NCBI RefSeq assembly: GCF_013283795.1
Contig: NZ_JABSOD010000005.1
Span: 124,001 to 188,000 of the forward strand
Direction: 5' to 3'
From: Rheinheimera lutimaris
Lineage (GTDB): Bacteria > Pseudomonadota > Gammaproteobacteria > Enterobacterales > Alteromonadaceae
DNA length: 64,000 nucleotides
Below are positions 43,921-53,061 of the stretch, one piece after another. A program made the translations under genes and the position numbers. A model generated the notes under the pieces. That model worked only from the letters and a program-made list of their open reading frames with translations. It searched no databases and was not told the origin of the DNA. How positions within the stretch are numbered: the first letter of the stretch is position 1; each line of letters starts with the position of its first letter.

Positions 43921-44640
43921 TTACAACCAATCCTGCATTCTGGCTTTTAACCTGATTAATGCCTGACTATGAATTTGACTGATCCTGGACTCACTAACAT
44001 TCAGTACCGCCCCGATCTCTTTCAAGTTTAGCTCGTCATTATAATACAGCGAAAGTACTAATGCTTCACGCTCAGGTAAATTACTGATTGTTTTCGCTAA
44101 ATCCTGGTGGAAAGTTTCATTTGCTTGTGTTTCGTACAAATGATCGCTATCTGTATCACCGGATGTTACCAATACATCTGACGAAATACCGAGATCTTCA
44201 ATACCTATAATTCTGCCGCTACTGATGTCGCTAAGCATATGATGGTATTCATCTATAGATATATCAAGTTTTTCAGCAACTTCTGTATCTTTAATATCAC
44301 GACCATACTCCGCTTCCAGCGCAGCAATGGTTTCTGCTATTAACCTGGCATTACGGTGCACTGAGCGCGGCGTCCAATCGCCACGGCGCATTTCATCTAA
44401 CATGGCGCCACGAATACGAATGCCGGCAAAGGTTTCAAAACTGGCGCCTTTGCTGCCATCAAAATTCTTAGCGGCCTCAATCAGGCCTATCATGCCGGAT
44501 TGAATAAGGTCGTCTACCAGCACGCTGGCAGGTAACCTCGCCATTAAATGGTAGGCGATGCGCTTTACCAGCGGAGCGTGACGCTCGACCAACTGCTGCA
44601 TATGGTCAATACCGCCATAAGCTGCAACTTTGCTGTTCAC
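43921..44640 (-). CDS. fliA: Flagellar sigma factor FliA (sigma28)
   Basis: A 239-residue sigma70-family factor for late flagellar genes. Region 2 reads RHAPLVKRIAYHLMARLPASVLVDDLIQSGMIGLIEAAKNFD and GASFETFAGIRIRGAMLDEMRRGDW. Region 4 reads LPEREALVLSLYYNDELNLKEIGAVLNVSESRISQIHSQAL. The start is a GTG overlapping the fleN stop (GTGA). I did not see a sigma28-type promoter in the window; its targets, such as flagellin, lie elsewhere. Confidence 0.95.
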   Translation of the reverse strand: MNSKVAAYGGIDHMQQLVERHAPLVKRIAYHLMARLPASVLVDDLIQSGMIGLIEAAKNFDGSKGASFETFAGIRIRGAMLDEMRRGDWTPRSVHRNARLIAETIAALEAEYGRDIKDTEVAEKLDISIDEYHHMLSDISSGRIIGIEDLGISSDVLVTSGDTDSDHLYETQANETFHQDLAKTISNLPEREALVLSLYYNDELNLKEIGAVLNVSESRISQIHSQALIRLKARMQDWL

Positions 44641-45524
44641 GCTATCCCCCGATCAACCTGAGGTTGCACCAGTTGCTCCAAAAAAAACTCCAAATGGCCG
44701 GATGCCGTTGCCGGAAGCGGCCATTTGCCGGCTTTTAACGCAAGGCTTTTAATTGCCATGCTGGCCGGTGTCTTCGGAAACGCCTCGACAAAGCCTTTTT
44801 GCTTGCGCGCGGCTTTACGCACGTTTTCGTCGTAAGGGATAGTAGCGACCAATTCCAGACTTATATCAAGAAAACGATCGGTTACGCGGGTTAATTTTGC
44901 AAACAGTTCCTGGCCTTCTTTTAAACTGCGCACCATATTGGCGACAATTTTAAATTTATCTACGCCATGGTCGCGGCTGAGTATTTTCATCAGTGCATAA
45001 GCGTCGGTAATTGATGAAGGTTCATCACATACCACCACCATTACATCCTGAGAAGCACGGGAGAAGCTTAGCACCATATCGGAAATACCGGCTGCCGTAT
45101 CTACCAGTAGTACATCTACCGGTGTTTTTAATTCACTGAAAGCACGGATAAGGCCGGCATGCTCTGCCGGTGCCAGCTCAGTCATATTTTGCGAGCCGGA
45201 TGTCGCGGGAATAATTTTGATGCCGAAAGGGCCGTCGATAATAATGTCATCAAGCCCTACATCGCCTGCCAGCACGTGTGACAGGTTTTTTTCTACCCGC
45301 AGGCCGAGCATTACATCACAATTGGCCAAGCCAAGGTCAGCATCCAGTACCAGCACGCGTTTGCCCATCTGGGCCAGTGCCATGGCAAGGTTTAGCGTAA
45401 CGTTGGTTTTACCCACGCCGCCCTTACCACCGGTAATTGATATTACTTTTACCATCTGCTTATTCATTTTTCTCAGGCCATTGGCTTGATCGTCGATATT
45501 GTCATGACTATGCATAGGTTCCAT
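44637..45524 (-). CDS. fleN: Flagellar number regulator FleN/FlhG (MinD-like ATPase)
   Basis: A 295-residue MinD/ParA-type ATPase (VISITGGKGGVGKTNVTLNLA, VLVLDADLGLANCDVMLGL, DVLLVDTAAGIS). It restricts flagella to one per pole by counteracting FlhF and, in Pseudomonas and Vibrio, by inhibiting FleQ/FlrA. Two starts are possible: ATG 45524 (used) and ATG 45515, the latter preceded by GGAACC. It overlaps the flhF end. Confidence 0.93.
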   Translation of the reverse strand: MEPMHSHDNIDDQANGLRKMNKQMVKVISITGGKGGVGKTNVTLNLAMALAQMGKRVLVLDADLGLANCDVMLGLRVEKNLSHVLAGDVGLDDIIIDGPFGIKIIPATSGSQNMTELAPAEHAGLIRAFSELKTPVDVLLVDTAAGISDMVLSFSRASQDVMVVVCDEPSSITDAYALMKILSRDHGVDKFKIVANMVRSLKEGQELFAKLTRVTDRFLDISLELVATIPYDENVRKAARKQKGFVEAFPKTPASMAIKSLALKAGKWPLPATASGHLEFFLEQLVQPQVDRGIA

Positions 45525-46923
45525 CCGCGCGGTTCATCTCATCGTTGTACCACTGATGACCCGTACTACTGTGTGCGATTCTTAATTTTTCTGCCTGTTG
45601 CACCATCAACCGTGCTTCAGCAACGGCGATATCCTCAGGTACGCGCTGGCCATTGGTCAGGTAACTGACAGGTAACGCATTCTGAATAGCAACATTGATG
45701 ACTTCACCTAAGCTTAAGCATTCATCAAGTTTGGTGAAAATACAACCAGACAAAGGTATGCGTTTGAAATGTGTTACGCTTTCCTGCATAACCCGAGCCT
45801 GTGCTGTGGCAGACAATACCAGATAACTTTTTATTTTGACACGACTATTATGCACCAGACCGGCAAGTTTTTCCGCTAACCGTACATCACGCTGGCTCAT
45901 ACCGGCAGTGTCGATTAATATCAGTTTACGTTGTTGTAACTGATTAATTAACAACGCCAACTCATCACTGTCTTTGGCTTGCTTCACCGGACAACCGATA
46001 ATGCGGCCAAAGGTAGCTAACTGTTCAAAGGCACCGATACGGTAACTGTCAGTGGTAATAAGCGCCACCTGATCAGCGCCATGGCGTTTGGCAAACTCAG
46101 CGGCTAACTTGGCAACGGTAGTGGTTTTGCCCACACCGGTAGGACCAACCAACGCCACCAGACCGCCGCGACGTAAAATATCATCATTAGTGGTACTAAG
46201 CTGGCCGGCTAATAACTCTAATGCCGCATCCCAGGCGTCAGCGCTGTTCAGCTCTTCCGGCATAAAACACGCCAATTGATCGGCGACCTGCTCAGACAAG
46301 CCCAGCTGTTGCAGGTTTTCGATGACTAACGCCCGCACCGGTTCGCGCCGGGCCAGGTCTTGCCACATTAAGCCCGACACCTGATGCTGCAATAACTGGC
46401 GCATTGACAACATCTCGTTGCGCATGGCATCCATTTGTTGCTGCACCAGTTTAGCTTGCTGCTCTTGCTGCTTGCTGAGCTCGTTCAACTGCAATGTACT
46501 ACCGCCTTGCGCCACGGCGGAAGTTTGACGCTCGAACTGTGGGCTGCGCACAGCGGCCGCTTGCGCCTGCAACTGGGGTTTCGCCGCAGACTGCGAATTA
46601 ACCTGCTGCTTAATCATCTGCCGTGCCAGCAGTGCCTTAAGCGAGTCGGCCGGTGCCTCAGCAGTTCCGGCTGCATCACCGGAGCCCATGGTACTGTCAT
46701 TATCATCATCAGCAACGGTTACCGCAAACCGCGGCTCGGTGCGCTTTTCTAATGCCGGCGCTGCCTTTACTGCCGCGGCTGCGTCATGATCAATTGCCGC
46801 GACTATCTCAACGCCACCGGCCACCTTTTTATTCGACAAAATAATGGCGTCAGGTCCAAGGAACTCTTTTACCTCAGTTAAGGCAGTACGCATATCTTTT
46901 GCCACAAAGCGTTTGATTTTCAT
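45508..46923 (-). CDS. flhF: Polar flagellar placement GTPase FlhF
   Basis: A 471-residue SRP-type GTPase that fixes the flagellar position at the pole. The N-terminal B domain (MKIKRFVAKDMRTALTEVKEFLGPDAIILSNKK) is followed by a variable basic/Gln-rich stretch to about 190. The NG domain has VALVGPTGVGKTTTVAKLAAEFAKRHG, LITTDSYRIGAFEQL, LILIDTAGMSQRD and FTKLDEC. ATG 46923 has an AGGAG site. Lies between flhA and fleN, the standard order. Confidence 0.95.
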   Translation of the reverse strand: MKIKRFVAKDMRTALTEVKEFLGPDAIILSNKKVAGGVEIVAAIDHDAAAAVKAAPALEKRTEPRFAVTVADDDNDSTMGSGDAAGTAEAPADSLKALLARQMIKQQVNSQSAAKPQLQAQAAAVRSPQFERQTSAVAQGGSTLQLNELSKQQEQQAKLVQQQMDAMRNEMLSMRQLLQHQVSGLMWQDLARREPVRALVIENLQQLGLSEQVADQLACFMPEELNSADAWDAALELLAGQLSTTNDDILRRGGLVALVGPTGVGKTTTVAKLAAEFAKRHGADQVALITTDSYRIGAFEQLATFGRIIGCPVKQAKDSDELALLINQLQQRKLILIDTAGMSQRDVRLAEKLAGLVHNSRVKIKSYLVLSATAQARVMQESVTHFKRIPLSGCIFTKLDECLSLGEVINVAIQNALPVSYLTNGQRVPEDIAVAEARLMVQQAEKLRIAHSSTGHQWYNDEMNRADGTYA

Positions 46924-46933
46924 CCGTTAACTC

Positions 46934-49036
46934 CTAGTTCGCCTGGCCAATAACGCTGACAATACGAATTTGTTTATCGTCGGGAATTTCCTGGTAGGAC
47001 AATACCCGCAAGCCTGGTATGGTGTACTTCACGAATCGTGCCATAACTGAGCGTAAAATTCCTGACGTTAATAATACTGCGCTGTCACCGCTAAGTTCCT
47101 GGTTCTGATGCGCATCCTGCAGCGACTGTTGAATACGATCGGCCAGCCCGGGTTCAATGCCGGCACCATCATTACCGGCCGCCTGCATTGATTGATGCAG
47201 CATTTGCTCCAGCTCAGGTGCGAAGGTAATAACCGGAATTTCCTTACGGCTGCCGCCCACTTCCTGCACGATTAAGCGGCGCAGTGCAATCCGGCATGCC
47301 GCCGTCAATACATCGACATCCTGGCTCTTGCCACCATACTCCACCAGGGTCTGTACTATGGTACGCATGTCGCGGATCGGCACGCCTTCCTGCAACAGGT
47401 TTTGCAGCACTTTAACTACCGTGGTCAGTGCCAGGGTATCCGGCACCAGGCCTTCGACCAGTTTCGGCGAATGTTTCGCCAGCATATCCAGCAGATTTTG
47501 CACTTCTTCATGCCCCAGCAAGCTGGCAGCATGATTGGTTAAAATTTGGCTTAAATGCGTAGCCACAACAGTGGCGGCGTCCACAACCGTATAACCCAGT
47601 GTTTGCGCGTGCTCTCGCTGATCTTTGGCTATCCATACTGCCTCCAGGCCAAAGGCTGGGTCTTTAGTTGCTACACCTTTTACTGTGCCAAACACCTGGC
47701 CCGGGTTAATCGCCAGCTCGTTGTCGTGGCGCAGCTCACCTTCGCCACTGGTTACGCCCATTAATGTCATGCGATAGCTGTTGGGCTCCAAATCCAGGTT
47801 GTCACGGATATGTACCGCAGGAATAAGAAAACCGAGCTCCTGTGACAGTTTTTTCCGTACACCTTTAATCCGGCTAAGCAGTTCGCCGCCCTGCGATTTA
47901 TCTACCAGGGGTATCAAGCGATAGCCGACTTCCAGGCCAATGGTATCGACGCCCTGCACATCATCCCAGCCAATCTCTTTTACCACTCCGGATTCTACCG
48001 GTGTCAGCTCTGCCGTATTGCGACTAACAAGTTCAGCCTGGCTCTGTTGCGCACGTTTATGCATCAGATAAGCCATACCGCCAACCACGGCAGCTAAGGT
48101 TAAAAATGCGAAATGCGGCATGCCGGGTACAATACCCATTAGAGTCAGTACGCCGGTTGCAACAAACAGCACTTGTTTGTTACCCAGCTGGGTCGTCATT
48201 TGCTCGCCCATATTTTCTGACTTGTTTTGCCGCGTGACGATAATGGCAGTGCCGATAGACAATAACAGCGCCGGTATTTGCGCCACCAGGCCATCACCTA
48301 TGGTAAGCAGCGTATAAATTTCCATCGCGTCGCCAAAAGACAAACCATGCTGGATCATGCCAATAAACAAACCGCCCACCAGGTTAATCACCAATATAAC
48401 AATACCGGCGATGGCGTCACCTTTAACAAACTTACTGGCACCGTCCATCGAGCCATAAAAGTCAGCTTCACTGGTAACTTCGTCACGGCGTTTACGGGCA
48501 TCTTCCTGGGTAATCAGACCGGAGTTTAAATCGGCGTCAATCGCCATCTGTTTACCAGGCATCGCATCCAGAGTAAAACGGGCAGATACTTCAGCAATAC
48601 GGCCGGCACCTTTGGTTACTACCACAAAGTTGATGATGATTAAAATTAAGAACACCACTATACCGACAGCATAGTTACCGCCGATAACCACAGAGCCAAA
48701 GGCCTCAATTACTTTACCGGCAGCATCACCGCCGTTATGGCCCTCAAGTAACACTACCCGGGTACTGGCCACGTTCAGTGCTAAACGCATAATGGTGGCT
48801 ACCAGCAAAATAGCCGGAAAAGCACCAAAATCCAGCGGTCGCATGGTGTAAACCGTCACCAGTAATACCACCAATGCCAGCGCAATGTTAAAGGAGAACA
48901 ACATATCCAACAGCATCGGCGGTAATGGCAATACCACCATTGCCAACGCAGCAAGGATAAACAGCGGCGTGCCCAGGCCTTTTGCAAAAGCAAAACGGGA
49001 GCGATCGAACTTAGTAAAATAACCGGCTAACTGCAT
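46934..49036 (-). CDS. flhA: Flagellar type III export gate protein FlhA
   Basis: A 700-residue inner-membrane export gate. An N-terminal multi-helix region carries the FHIPEP segment (MRPLDFGAFPAILLVATIMRLALNVASTRVVLLEGH, and RFTLDAMPGKQMAIDADLNSGLI). A large cytoplasmic domain follows, forming the nonamer that binds export chaperones. ATG 49036 has CAGGG upstream; a TTG at 49063 would add nine residues. It has its own apparent sigma54 promoter and heads the flhA-flhF-fleN-fliA run. Confidence 0.95.
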   Translation of the reverse strand: MQLAGYFTKFDRSRFAFAKGLGTPLFILAALAMVVLPLPPMLLDMLFSFNIALALVVLLVTVYTMRPLDFGAFPAILLVATIMRLALNVASTRVVLLEGHNGGDAAGKVIEAFGSVVIGGNYAVGIVVFLILIIINFVVVTKGAGRIAEVSARFTLDAMPGKQMAIDADLNSGLITQEDARKRRDEVTSEADFYGSMDGASKFVKGDAIAGIVILVINLVGGLFIGMIQHGLSFGDAMEIYTLLTIGDGLVAQIPALLLSIGTAIIVTRQNKSENMGEQMTTQLGNKQVLFVATGVLTLMGIVPGMPHFAFLTLAAVVGGMAYLMHKRAQQSQAELVSRNTAELTPVESGVVKEIGWDDVQGVDTIGLEVGYRLIPLVDKSQGGELLSRIKGVRKKLSQELGFLIPAVHIRDNLDLEPNSYRMTLMGVTSGEGELRHDNELAINPGQVFGTVKGVATKDPAFGLEAVWIAKDQREHAQTLGYTVVDAATVVATHLSQILTNHAASLLGHEEVQNLLDMLAKHSPKLVEGLVPDTLALTTVVKVLQNLLQEGVPIRDMRTIVQTLVEYGGKSQDVDVLTAACRIALRRLIVQEVGGSRKEIPVITFAPELEQMLHQSMQAAGNDGAGIEPGLADRIQQSLQDAHQNQELSGDSAVLLTSGILRSVMARFVKYTIPGLRVLSYQEIPDDKQIRIVSVIGQAN

Positions 49037-49074
49037 AACAACCCTGACAGTAAATTGGCGCAATACAGGGTGTC

Positions 49075-49090
49075 AGCAAGAAGTGTTCCA
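49075..49090 (-). promoter_or_regulatory. Sigma54 promoter of flhA
   Basis: On the minus strand TGGAAC-ACTTC-TTGCT matches the -24/-12 consensus with exact GG to GC spacing (12 bases from the second G to the C). It lies about 40 bases before the flhA ATG and right after the hairpin that ends the flhB transcript. Expected activator: FlrC, encoded in this window. Confidence 0.75.
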
Positions 49091-49123
49091 AAACGTGCAA
49101 GCTGATAACTCAGCACACGTTTT
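49090..49123 (-). terminator. Hairpin terminator after flhB
   Basis: On the minus strand AAAACGTG ... CACGTTTT forms an eight-base outer stem with a five-base inner stem (GCTGA/TCAGC), ending in TTTT. It sits 20 bases after the flhB stop and just before the flhA promoter. Confidence 0.6.
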
Positions 49124-49142
49124 GTTTACGGATATTACAGAA

Positions 49143-50270
49143 TTAGTGACGGTAATCGTCCGGAATTGGCAGCTCTTTCGCCAGCGTTTTCGGCCGGCTG
49201 CCCTTGCCTTTTTTATACATTTTCAGCTGATACACATAGGCCAGCACCTGGGCAACTGCCGCAAATAACTGCTCCGGAATAGGATGATCCAGCTGTGTGG
49301 TGTAAAAAATTGACCGCGCCAGGCCCGGCGATTCAATTACCGGTACTTTATGCTCATTACCGATTTTACGGATATGCATCGCCACTTCATCCACGCCTTT
49401 AGCTACCACCACCGGCGCACGGAACTTGCCCTGATCGTATTTCAGCGCTACCGCATAGTGGGTTGGGTTGGTCACAATAACATCGGCTTTGGGCACTTCC
49501 TGCATCATGCGCTTCATCGACATTTGCATTTGCGTGCGGCGGATGCGGGCTTTAATTTGCGGATCGCCTTCAGAGTTTTTAAACTCGTCTTTAATTTCCT
49601 GCAATGACATTTTCAGCTGTTTAATATGATTCCATTTTTGATAAGGCGCATCTACAACGGCAATCACTGACACACTGGAGCACAAGCCTAAAAACAGCCA
49701 GGCCAGAAAATACAGTGCTGACTCAATATTGTTTGGCTCGCTCATCAACGACAGCGCCATAATGTCAGCGAAGAACACTTTAAGCAGCAGGTAGGCAATT
49801 CCCATTACCACTATTACTTTTAAAATACTTTTAAGCAGCTCCACCAACGCCTGCAGGCCAAACATGCGTTTAAAACCTTTCATCGGATCCATTTTGCTGG
49901 CTTTCGGCGCTGCGGCTTGCAAACTGAAGTTAAACCCGCCAAGCAAGGTATTACCCAAAAATGCGGCAATAAGGATCAGCACAAAGATGCCGCCTAACGG
50001 AATGACAAGTTTTTCGCCGGCAGCGCCCCAGGCGGTAAACATGGAGTTGGGCTCAAAAATATCTTTCGGGTTCAGCCGCAGCATACGCTGACAAATATCC
50101 AGCATCGCCATCGCCAGCATTTTGCCAAACACCAGCAGAGCAGCCGCACTGCCTATTAATACGAATGCGGTGCCTAAATCCTTCGAACGTGCTATCTGGC
50201 CCTTTTCCGCTGCGTCTTGCAGCTTCTTGGGCGTGGGCTGTTCGGTCTTTTCGGTGCTTTCATCTGCCAT
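49143..50270 (-). CDS. flhB: Flagellar type III export switch protein FlhB
   Basis: A 375-residue protein with four N-terminal membrane helices and a cytoplasmic domain that cleaves itself at NPTH (VIVTNPTHYAVALKY), switching export from hook to filament proteins. The N-terminus EKTEQPTPKKLQDAAEKGQIARSKDL is diagnostic. It ends the fliL-to-flhB run. A short homologue of its C-terminal half is encoded at 34778-35098. Confidence 0.95.
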   Translation of the reverse strand: MADESTEKTEQPTPKKLQDAAEKGQIARSKDLGTAFVLIGSAAALLVFGKMLAMAMLDICQRMLRLNPKDIFEPNSMFTAWGAAGEKLVIPLGGIFVLILIAAFLGNTLLGGFNFSLQAAAPKASKMDPMKGFKRMFGLQALVELLKSILKVIVVMGIAYLLLKVFFADIMALSLMSEPNNIESALYFLAWLFLGLCSSVSVIAVVDAPYQKWNHIKQLKMSLQEIKDEFKNSEGDPQIKARIRRTQMQMSMKRMMQEVPKADVIVTNPTHYAVALKYDQGKFRAPVVVAKGVDEVAMHIRKIGNEHKVPVIESPGLARSIFYTTQLDHPIPEQLFAAVAQVLAYVYQLKMYKKGKGSRPKTLAKELPIPDDYRH

Positions 50271-50285
50271 AACAGAGCCTTGTGC

Positions 50286-51059
50286 TTAGCAACCAATCAG
50301 CCGGCAGCTGTAATCAATACTGTGCTGCCACTGTTTGTCATAATGGAATAAAAAGGTATCCAGTGTCAGCCATAAAATAACTAAGCCGGCCAGCATGGTA
50401 ATAGGAAAACCGATAGAGAAAATGTTCAGCTGCGGCGCCGCCCGCGTCATAATGCCGAAAGATAAATTGACCACCAGCATCGACACTATCGGCGCCAGTG
50501 CAATCGCCAGCGCTGTAGCAAACATCCAGCCACCAAACTCAACCACGGTCCAATAGCTGGTTACTTCCCACCACTGGCCGTTAATCGGTAAGGTGTCAAA
50601 GCTGAATACCAGCATTTGGATCATAATTAAATGACCATCAAACACCCAAAACAGTAAGGTGGCCAAAATAAGGTAGAACTGACCGATAGCCGGCACGTTA
50701 ACACCACTGGCCGGGTCAACCATCGATGCAAAACCCAAACCGGTTTGCGTAGCCAGCAACTGACCTGCCAGCACAAAGGTGGTAATAAACATTAGTGAAA
50801 TAAAACCCAGCGCAAAACCAATCATCAGTTGCAGCAACACTTCCAAAAACATTTGCCCGGACATCAAATCAGGATTAACGACCGGCGGCAGTGTCGGCAT
50901 AATAATCAGTGTGATCATCACCACTAAACCGGTTTTTATCCGCATAGGCACGTTGCGCACGCCGATGCCGGCCATAATTAAAAACATGCCGGTAACACGA
51001 CACATAGGCAACAGGTAGTCCGCCAGGGTTTGCATCAACAGCTGCAGCGGAAAATCCAT
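50286..51059 (-). CDS. fliR: Flagellar export apparatus protein FliR
   Basis: A 257-residue polytopic protein of the export gate core (FliPQR). Typical segments are LMQTLADYLLPMCRVTGMFLIMAGIG, GLVVMITLIIMPTLPP, TQTGLGFASMVDPASGVNVPAIGQFY and NLSFGIMTRAAPQLNIFSIGFP. ATG 51059, five bases after fliQ ends. Confidence 0.95.
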   Translation of the reverse strand: MDFPLQLLMQTLADYLLPMCRVTGMFLIMAGIGVRNVPMRIKTGLVVMITLIIMPTLPPVVNPDLMSGQMFLEVLLQLMIGFALGFISLMFITTFVLAGQLLATQTGLGFASMVDPASGVNVPAIGQFYLILATLLFWVFDGHLIMIQMLVFSFDTLPINGQWWEVTSYWTVVEFGGWMFATALAIALAPIVSMLVVNLSFGIMTRAAPQLNIFSIGFPITMLAGLVILWLTLDTFLFHYDKQWQHSIDYSCRLIGC

Positions 51060-51064
51060 TGTCG

Positions 51065-51334
51065 TTACCCTACTACAGTGGGAATACTGAGGATCAGTTC
51101 ATGGGTGTACTCCATAATGACCCGGGTAAACCAATGGCCACCAAACATCAGCGCCAATATCGTGACAATTAAGCGTGGCAAAAAGCTTAAGGTTTGTTCA
51201 TTAATTGAGGTAGCAGCCTGGAACACCGCCACAATTAAACCGACAAACAGCGACGGCAAAATAATGGCGCTAACCAGCAGGATCACCAGAAACAGCGCAT
51301 CACGTAATACATCAACAAACACCTCCGGACTCAT
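51065..51334 (-). CDS. fliQ: Flagellar export apparatus protein FliQ
   Basis: An 89-residue two-helix protein of the FliPQR export gate: [55 protein letters not shown]. Normal family length. Its ATG overlaps the fliP stop by four bases (ATGA). Confidence 0.95.
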   Translation of the reverse strand: MSPEVFVDVLRDALFLVILLVSAIILPSLFVGLIVAVFQAATSINEQTLSFLPRLIVTILALMFGGHWFTRVIMEYTHELILSIPTVVG

Positions 51335-52077
51335 GTGCCTACTCCGTAACTGGTAGCCATGGTACCCATTACCAGTAGCCAGCCGTCAACTAACACAAAC
51401 ATCATCAGCTTAAACGGCAAGGAGATAATCATCGGTGATAACATCATCATACCCATAGCCATCAGCACGCTGGCGACCACCAAATCAATAATCAGAAACG
51501 GGATAAACAACATAAAACCAATTTGAAAAGCGGTTTTCAGCTCGCTGGTAATAAAAGCCGGAATAACGATGGTAATGGGGTAATCTTGCGGCGATGCGGC
51601 AATCTCATGGCCGGCTATCTGGGCAAAGGTGTCCAGATCCTTAGTACGGGTTTGGTGCAACATAAAAGCTTTAACCGGCGCTATAGCAGCGTCCAGCGCC
51701 TGTACCGGTGAAATCTCTTCACTCAGGTAGGGCTGAATAGCCGTGTCGTTAACGGTTTTAAATACCGGTGCCATAATAAAAAAGGTCAGAAACAGCGTAA
51801 TGCCGATTAACACCTGATTCGACGGCGACTGCTGCAAACCTATAGCCTGGCGTAGAATGGCCAGCACCACGATAATGCGGGTAAAACTGGTCATCATAAT
51901 GACCATGGCAGGAATAAAGCTCAGTGCTGTCATCATCGCCAGCACTTGCAGCGTTACGCTGTATTGCTGGCTGCCATCGGCAGCGGTAGTAACGGTAACG
52001 GCTGATAAGGCACCGTTATCAGCCAGAACATCGGGGCTCAGCAGCAGGGCCAGCACCACGAACAACAGTCGCAACAT
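51331..52077 (-). CDS. fliP: Flagellar export apparatus protein FliP
   Basis: A 248-residue export gate protein with a cleavable signal peptide ([19 protein letters not shown]). The FliP core follows: [52 protein letters not shown] and the C-terminal [25 protein letters not shown]. Sits between fliO and fliQ. Confidence 0.96.
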   Translation of the reverse strand: MLRLLFVVLALLLSPDVLADNGALSAVTVTTAADGSQQYSVTLQVLAMMTALSFIPAMVIMMTSFTRIIVVLAILRQAIGLQQSPSNQVLIGITLFLTFFIMAPVFKTVNDTAIQPYLSEEISPVQALDAAIAPVKAFMLHQTRTKDLDTFAQIAGHEIAASPQDYPITIVIPAFITSELKTAFQIGFMLFIPFLIIDLVVASVLMAMGMMMLSPMIISLPFKLMMFVLVDGWLLVMGTMATSYGVGT

Positions 52078-52085
52078 AGTTCACA

Positions 52086-52664
52086 CTATTTTTTCAGCAA
52101 AGATTGCAACTGTGTATGAAAGTCTGATGCCAACTTTTCTTCAGGCAGTGAATTTTCCAGTTCAAACAGTAAATTTATGCTGTTTGCCGTAACACCTAAA
52201 ACCCGCTGTTTCCCTTGCATTTCAATAACTAACAAGCGCTCTTTCGGCCCTAGCGGCATACTGGAAATAATTTTTATATGCCGGCTACCGGGCATGCGCA
52301 GCGTCAATTTTTTGAACGCCCAACCCAGCGCAATTACAATAGCAACCACGATGGCCAGCGACAGCGCCATTTTACCCAGTCCCAGCCCGGCAGAGGGACG
52401 CTCGCCGTCGCCTGTTTCAGTTTTCGGGCTAAGTGCCGGAATTTTGTTCTGCGCGCCGGCATCAGCCGGTTTTACCGGCTCAGTGCCGGCCTTCGCTTCA
52501 GCTGCCGATACAGATCCCGGCTGTAACGCTGCCTCTGTTTTCGGCTCAGACTCAGCCTGCTGCTCAGATGCAACCGCATTATTGTCTACTGCATCAGAAG
52601 TCCCGGCAGCAACAGGCCCCGCCAGTAACGCCAAACTTAAGCTTAAAACATAAAATATGCGCAT
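52086..52664 (-). CDS. fliO: Flagellar biosynthesis protein FliO
   Basis: A 192-residue protein. It has a hydrophobic N-terminus or signal, an acidic Ala/Glu/Lys/Pro-rich linker (about 20-92), a membrane helix (MALSLAIVVAIVIALGWAFKKL) and the FliO cytoplasmic domain (IKIISSMPLGPKERLLVIEMQGKQRVLGVTANSINLL). Helps assemble the FliP ring. Longer N-terminal linker than E. coli FliO, usual in this group. Start overlaps the fliN stop. Confidence 0.92.
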   Translation of the reverse strand: MRIFYVLSLSLALLAGPVAAGTSDAVDNNAVASEQQAESEPKTEAALQPGSVSAAEAKAGTEPVKPADAGAQNKIPALSPKTETGDGERPSAGLGLGKMALSLAIVVAIVIALGWAFKKLTLRMPGSRHIKIISSMPLGPKERLLVIEMQGKQRVLGVTANSINLLFELENSLPEEKLASDFHTQLQSLLKK

Positions 52665-53056
52665 TAACGTAACTTCTTAATCCGTTCAATCTGGCTGATT
52701 ACGTCAGTCAGGCGAATACCAAACTTGTCGTTTACTACTACCACTTCGCCGTGCGCAATTAAGGTGCCGTTAACCAACACATCTAACGGTTCACCGGCTA
52801 CCCGCTCTAACTCCACTACCGAGCCCTGGTTCAGCTGTAATAAATTACGGATGCTGATTTTAGCACGGCCCACTTCCATCGAAATGGTTACCGGAATGTC
52901 TAAAATAGTGTCCAGCTTACGCTTTTCATCTACCGTAATATCGGCCTTTTCATCACGTAGCTCTTCCAGCTCAACAGCCTCTGCACCGTCTCCATCACCT
53001 TCAGCTTCAGCCATTGCTGCAGCCCATTCGTCCATTGTGTCTTTATCATCAGCCAT
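52664..53056 (-). CDS. fliN: Flagellar motor switch protein FliN
   Basis: A 130-residue C-ring protein. An acidic N-terminus (1-45) precedes the SpoA domain: ILDIPVTISMEVGRAKISIRNLLQLNQGSVVELERVAGEPLDVLVNGTLIAHGEVVVVNDKFGIRLTDVIS. It binds FliM, FliH and CheY-P. ATG 53056, five bases after fliM ends. Confidence 0.96.
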   Translation of the reverse strand: MADDKDTMDEWAAAMAEAEGDGDGAEAVELEELRDEKADITVDEKRKLDTILDIPVTISMEVGRAKISIRNLLQLNQGSVVELERVAGEPLDVLVNGTLIAHGEVVVVNDKFGIRLTDVISQIERIKKLR

Positions 53057-53061
53057 GTTGT

